Shown here one piece after another: positions 62,916 to 64,000 of a DNA stretch of 64,000 bases. This DNA comes from Pseudomonadota bacterium (GTDB lineage: Bacteria; Pseudomonadota; Alphaproteobacteria; Rhodobacterales; Rhodobacteraceae), in NCBI GenBank assembly GCA_018240425.1, contig JAFEFU010000055.1, positions 80,439-144,438 on the forward strand. The letters are read 5' to 3'. Within the stretch, counting starts at the first letter, position 1; every line of letters starts with the position of its first letter. Below the pieces are notes generated by a model, which worked only from the letters and a program-made list of their open reading frames with translations, was not told the origin of the DNA and did not search any database. The translations under genes were made by a program, and so were the position numbers.

Positions 62916-63413
62916 TCAAACCTCCCGCGGTCGGACCTGCAGCCCGAAGAAGCGATAGCCGTTCCAGCGCACGCCGGTGATTTCCCGCGCGATGCCAGAG
63001 AGCGATTTGTACTTGCGGCCCTGCCATTCAAAGCCGTCCTTCAGCACGGTGATGATGTGCTCGACCCCGTTCCATTCCCGGATCAGCCGGGTACCAGCCA
63101 CCGGATTGCGAGGATCCGCGATCTGGTTCTTGCGGCGAGAGACGCCCTCGACCTCGTCGGCAAGCAGGTCCAGCATGCGGCGGGTCTCGTGGTCGGGCCC
63201 GCCATAGGTCAGTTCCTGGAGGCGATATGCGATGCGTGCCTCGAGAAAGGCGCGGCTGTTGTTCGGCGCGGCGCTGCCGAGGAGCCGTTCCCATTCGGTC
63301 TTCAGCTCTTTCACCGACATGGCCTTGAGCGCGGCGATACGCGACAGGACGCTTTGGTCCAGGCGGGCGTCCTGCCCGGGCTTGGGCGGCGTTATCTTAC
63401 TGTGATGCTTCAT
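62916..63413 (-). CDS. DUF2924 protein of the recombinase module
   Basis: A 165-residue basic protein: LSRIAALKAMSVKELKTEWERLLGSAAPNNSRAFLEARIAYRLQELTYGG (about 22-71) and GTRLIREWNGVEHIITVLKDGFEWQGRKYKSLSGIAREITGVRWNGYRFFGL (about 109-160) are the two DUF2924 blocks. The second looks like a small DNA-binding or integrase-associated fold. These proteins nearly always precede a serine recombinase, as here (2-base gap). ATG 63413 has GGAGG 5 bases upstream. The function is unknown, presumably a recombination accessory protein. Confidence 0.87.
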   Translation of the reverse strand: MKHHSKITPPKPGQDARLDQSVLSRIAALKAMSVKELKTEWERLLGSAAPNNSRAFLEARIAYRLQELTYGGPDHETRRMLDLLADEVEGVSRRKNQIADPRNPVAGTRLIREWNGVEHIITVLKDGFEWQGRKYKSLSGIAREITGVRWNGYRFFGLQVRPREV

Positions 63414-63645
63414 CAATTCCTCCGATGCGGATGCGTTTCCTGCGACGACCACCGCTCTTTCGAGGCGAGTAGTCCACGGAACTGTCTCCGTCGTCGGGCG
63501 ATAAAGAACTGGACTTCCCGGCATTCAGGCGAACGACGCCCGCGGCGAGGATGCGCCCCAGCTCGGCAAGCCGAGCATCAGGGGACATGCGTTCAGGGCA
63601 TAGAGGATTAGGCCCGGAAGCCGGGTCTTCGGGGGGAATGGACAT
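63397..63645 (-). CDS. Small basic protein, first gene of the recombinase operon
   Basis: An 82-residue product with MSPDARLAELGRILAAGVVRL, a short helix region, followed by Ser-rich and strongly basic sequence (RKSGGRRRKRIRIGG). Its 3' end overlaps the DUF2924 start by 17 bases. It recurs before DUF2924 genes in related elements, as I recall it, which supports it being real. There are no catalytic motifs; it may bind DNA. An inverted repeat sits 8 bases upstream of its start. Confidence 0.7.
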   Translation of the reverse strand: MSIPPEDPASGPNPLCPERMSPDARLAELGRILAAGVVRLNAGKSSSLSPDDGDSSVDYSPRKSGGRRRKRIRIGGIDEASQ

Positions 63646-63652
63646 GGCGGGT

Positions 63653-63690
63653 TTTCGCGACTGTTGTGATAGGCAAAATGTGTCGCGAAA
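63653..63690. promoter_or_regulatory. Inverted repeat in front of the recombinase operon
   Basis: TTTCGCGAC (63653-63661) and GTCGCGAAA (63682-63690) are perfect 9-base arms separated by 20 bases, in an A/T-rich stretch. They could be an operator for the small HTH protein or a crossover/accessory site for the recombinase. Confidence 0.55.
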
Positions 63691-63765
63691 TCAGAAAAAT
63701 ATCAAGTAAATCAGGTTATTACGGCATTATTCGGTTGCTGCGCTCCGTGGCGAAAACCTTCGTAG

Positions 63766-63793
63766 CTGAAATGTCCCCGCGCCGACATTTCGG
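63766..63793 (-). terminator. Hairpin downstream of the interrupted minus-strand gene
   Basis: CTGAAATGTC (63766-63775), loop CCCGCGCC and GACATTTCGG (63784-63793) pair over 10 positions with one G-T. It lies right after the stop codon (63812-63814, minus strand) of the truncated frame. There is no T run, so it is a weak candidate. Confidence 0.35.
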
Positions 63794-63811
63794 TCAGGCG
63801 ATCGTGGCGAA

Positions 63812-63883
63812 TCAACTCGTCCGGCCGTCCATGAACTTGTCGAAGCTGTCGAGGACTGGCTCTTCCTCCAGATCGGCTGGACC
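63812..63883 (-). pseudogene. 3' remnant of a minus-strand gene cut by the IS element
   Basis: The frame ends PADLEEEPVLDSFDKFMDGRTS and TGA, and its upstream part would lie beyond the IS end at 63884. The acidic ending EEEPVLDSF followed by an aromatic/basic helix resembles antitoxin C-termini of the PrlF kind, but 23 residues are too few to assign. The reading is supported only by a sensible peptide, the stop and the following hairpin. Confidence 0.35.
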
Positions 63884-64000
63884 TGTCACGGTTTGGTGCC
63901 GCTCCTTTGAACACGTAATGTGCAGCAAAGGAGATGAATTATGGGCACATTCAGGACGGGTGAATTTCGCAAGGATGCGGTGCGTATCGCCCTGACGAGC
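63884..64000 (+). mobile_element. IS3-family insertion sequence, left end (continues beyond window)
   Basis: The probable terminal repeat starts TGTCACGGTTTGGTGCC at 63884, with the TG start of IS3 ends, and 57 bases later the transposase OrfA begins. The right end, target duplication and full terminal repeat cannot be checked here. Confidence 0.6.
63941..64000 (+). CDS. IS3-family transposase OrfA, N-terminal fragment (partial)
   Basis: The first 20 codons read MGTFRTGEFRKDAVRIALTS, the usual opening of IS3-type OrfA helix-turn-helix proteins, which bind the terminal repeats. AAGGAG (63928-63933) lies 7 bases before the ATG. The gene runs off the window. Confidence 0.8.
   Translation, partial: MGTFRTGEFRKDAVRIALTS

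Noticed and set aside
63812..63883. Calling the remnant a PrlF antitoxin
   Set aside because: Only 23 residues are visible and the similarity is impressionistic; no toxin gene is in view.
1..64000. CRISPR arrays
   Set aside because: No series of equally spaced direct repeats was seen, and no cas-like gene is present.
60362..64000. Prophage
   Set aside because: No capsid, portal, terminase, tail or lysis gene appears; the recombinase-DUF2924 module plus IS fits an island or small integrative element, whose far end is not visible.

Overview
The window is high-GC DNA from an alphaproteobacterium, almost certainly of the Rhodobacterales (Rhodobacteraceae/Paracoccaceae). Evidence includes a TrgA/TrgB-cysK tellurite locus, an NDUFA12-MlaD-DUF2155-aat-accC-accB block, a tkt-coiled coil-zapA-rne block, and short intergenic repeats ending in ATATTTGG..CA.GATGAA that are common in this order. 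No plasmid or phage replication gene is seen. Most of the window looks like ordinary chromosome.

Layout. 0-7.5 kb: end of a cell-wall amidase, penicillin-binding protein 1A, release factor 2, an outer-membrane barrel protein, a TPM-domain membrane protein, a lipoprotein and a MmcQ/YjbR protein. 7.5-11.9 kb: cysteinyl-tRNA synthetase, preceded by a 14-codon Cys-rich leader peptide, then citramalate synthase and a squalene/phytoene synthase-like protein. 11.9-20.9 kb: an MFS transporter, transketolase, a coiled-coil protein plus ZapA, RNase E with a long leader, TusA and CcdA. 21-26.3 kb: a tetR-adaptor-RND efflux operon.

26.4-40.8 kb is the main accessory region, a catabolic cluster. It encodes a cyclase-family hydrolase, a MarR regulator, a two-subunit aryl-pyruvate (indolepyruvate-type) ferredoxin oxidoreductase and a 3-hydroxyacyl-CoA dehydrogenase on the opposite strand. 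A tightly overlapping run follows: 2-aminobenzoyl-CoA monooxygenase/reductase, SDR, MarR, enoyl-CoA hydratase, acyl-CoA dehydrogenase, thioesterase, RidA and aryl-CoA ligase. The set fits the aerobic CoA-dependent (hybrid) route for anthranilate: activation, hydroxylation plus reduction of the ring, loss of the enamine nitrogen and beta-oxidation-like steps. An orphan NDP-sugar C-methyltransferase-like gene lies just beyond it.

42-59.8 kb returns to conserved genes: NDUFA12, MlaD, DUF2155, Aat, AccC, AccB, SSB, a lytic transglycosylase, a monooxygenase-fold protein, MFS, GuaA, Cfa, TrgA, TrgB, CysK, an MscS-type channel and the Kup potassium transporter. A tRNA-Ser(GGA) at 59.92 kb marks the edge of a mobile segment. 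It carries a DUF3883 nuclease-like protein, a serine-recombinase operon (small protein, DUF2924, recombinase, HTH protein) and the left end of an IS3-type insertion sequence that runs off the window.

The least expected signals are regulatory or evolutionary. They are a probable cysteine-codon attenuator in front of cysS, a cysS gene whose 3' half has a foreign base composition beginning just after KMSKS, and a dispersed intergenic element whose stems differ between copies while pairing and loops are kept. A structured kup leader and an inverted repeat in front of the recombinase operon also stand out.
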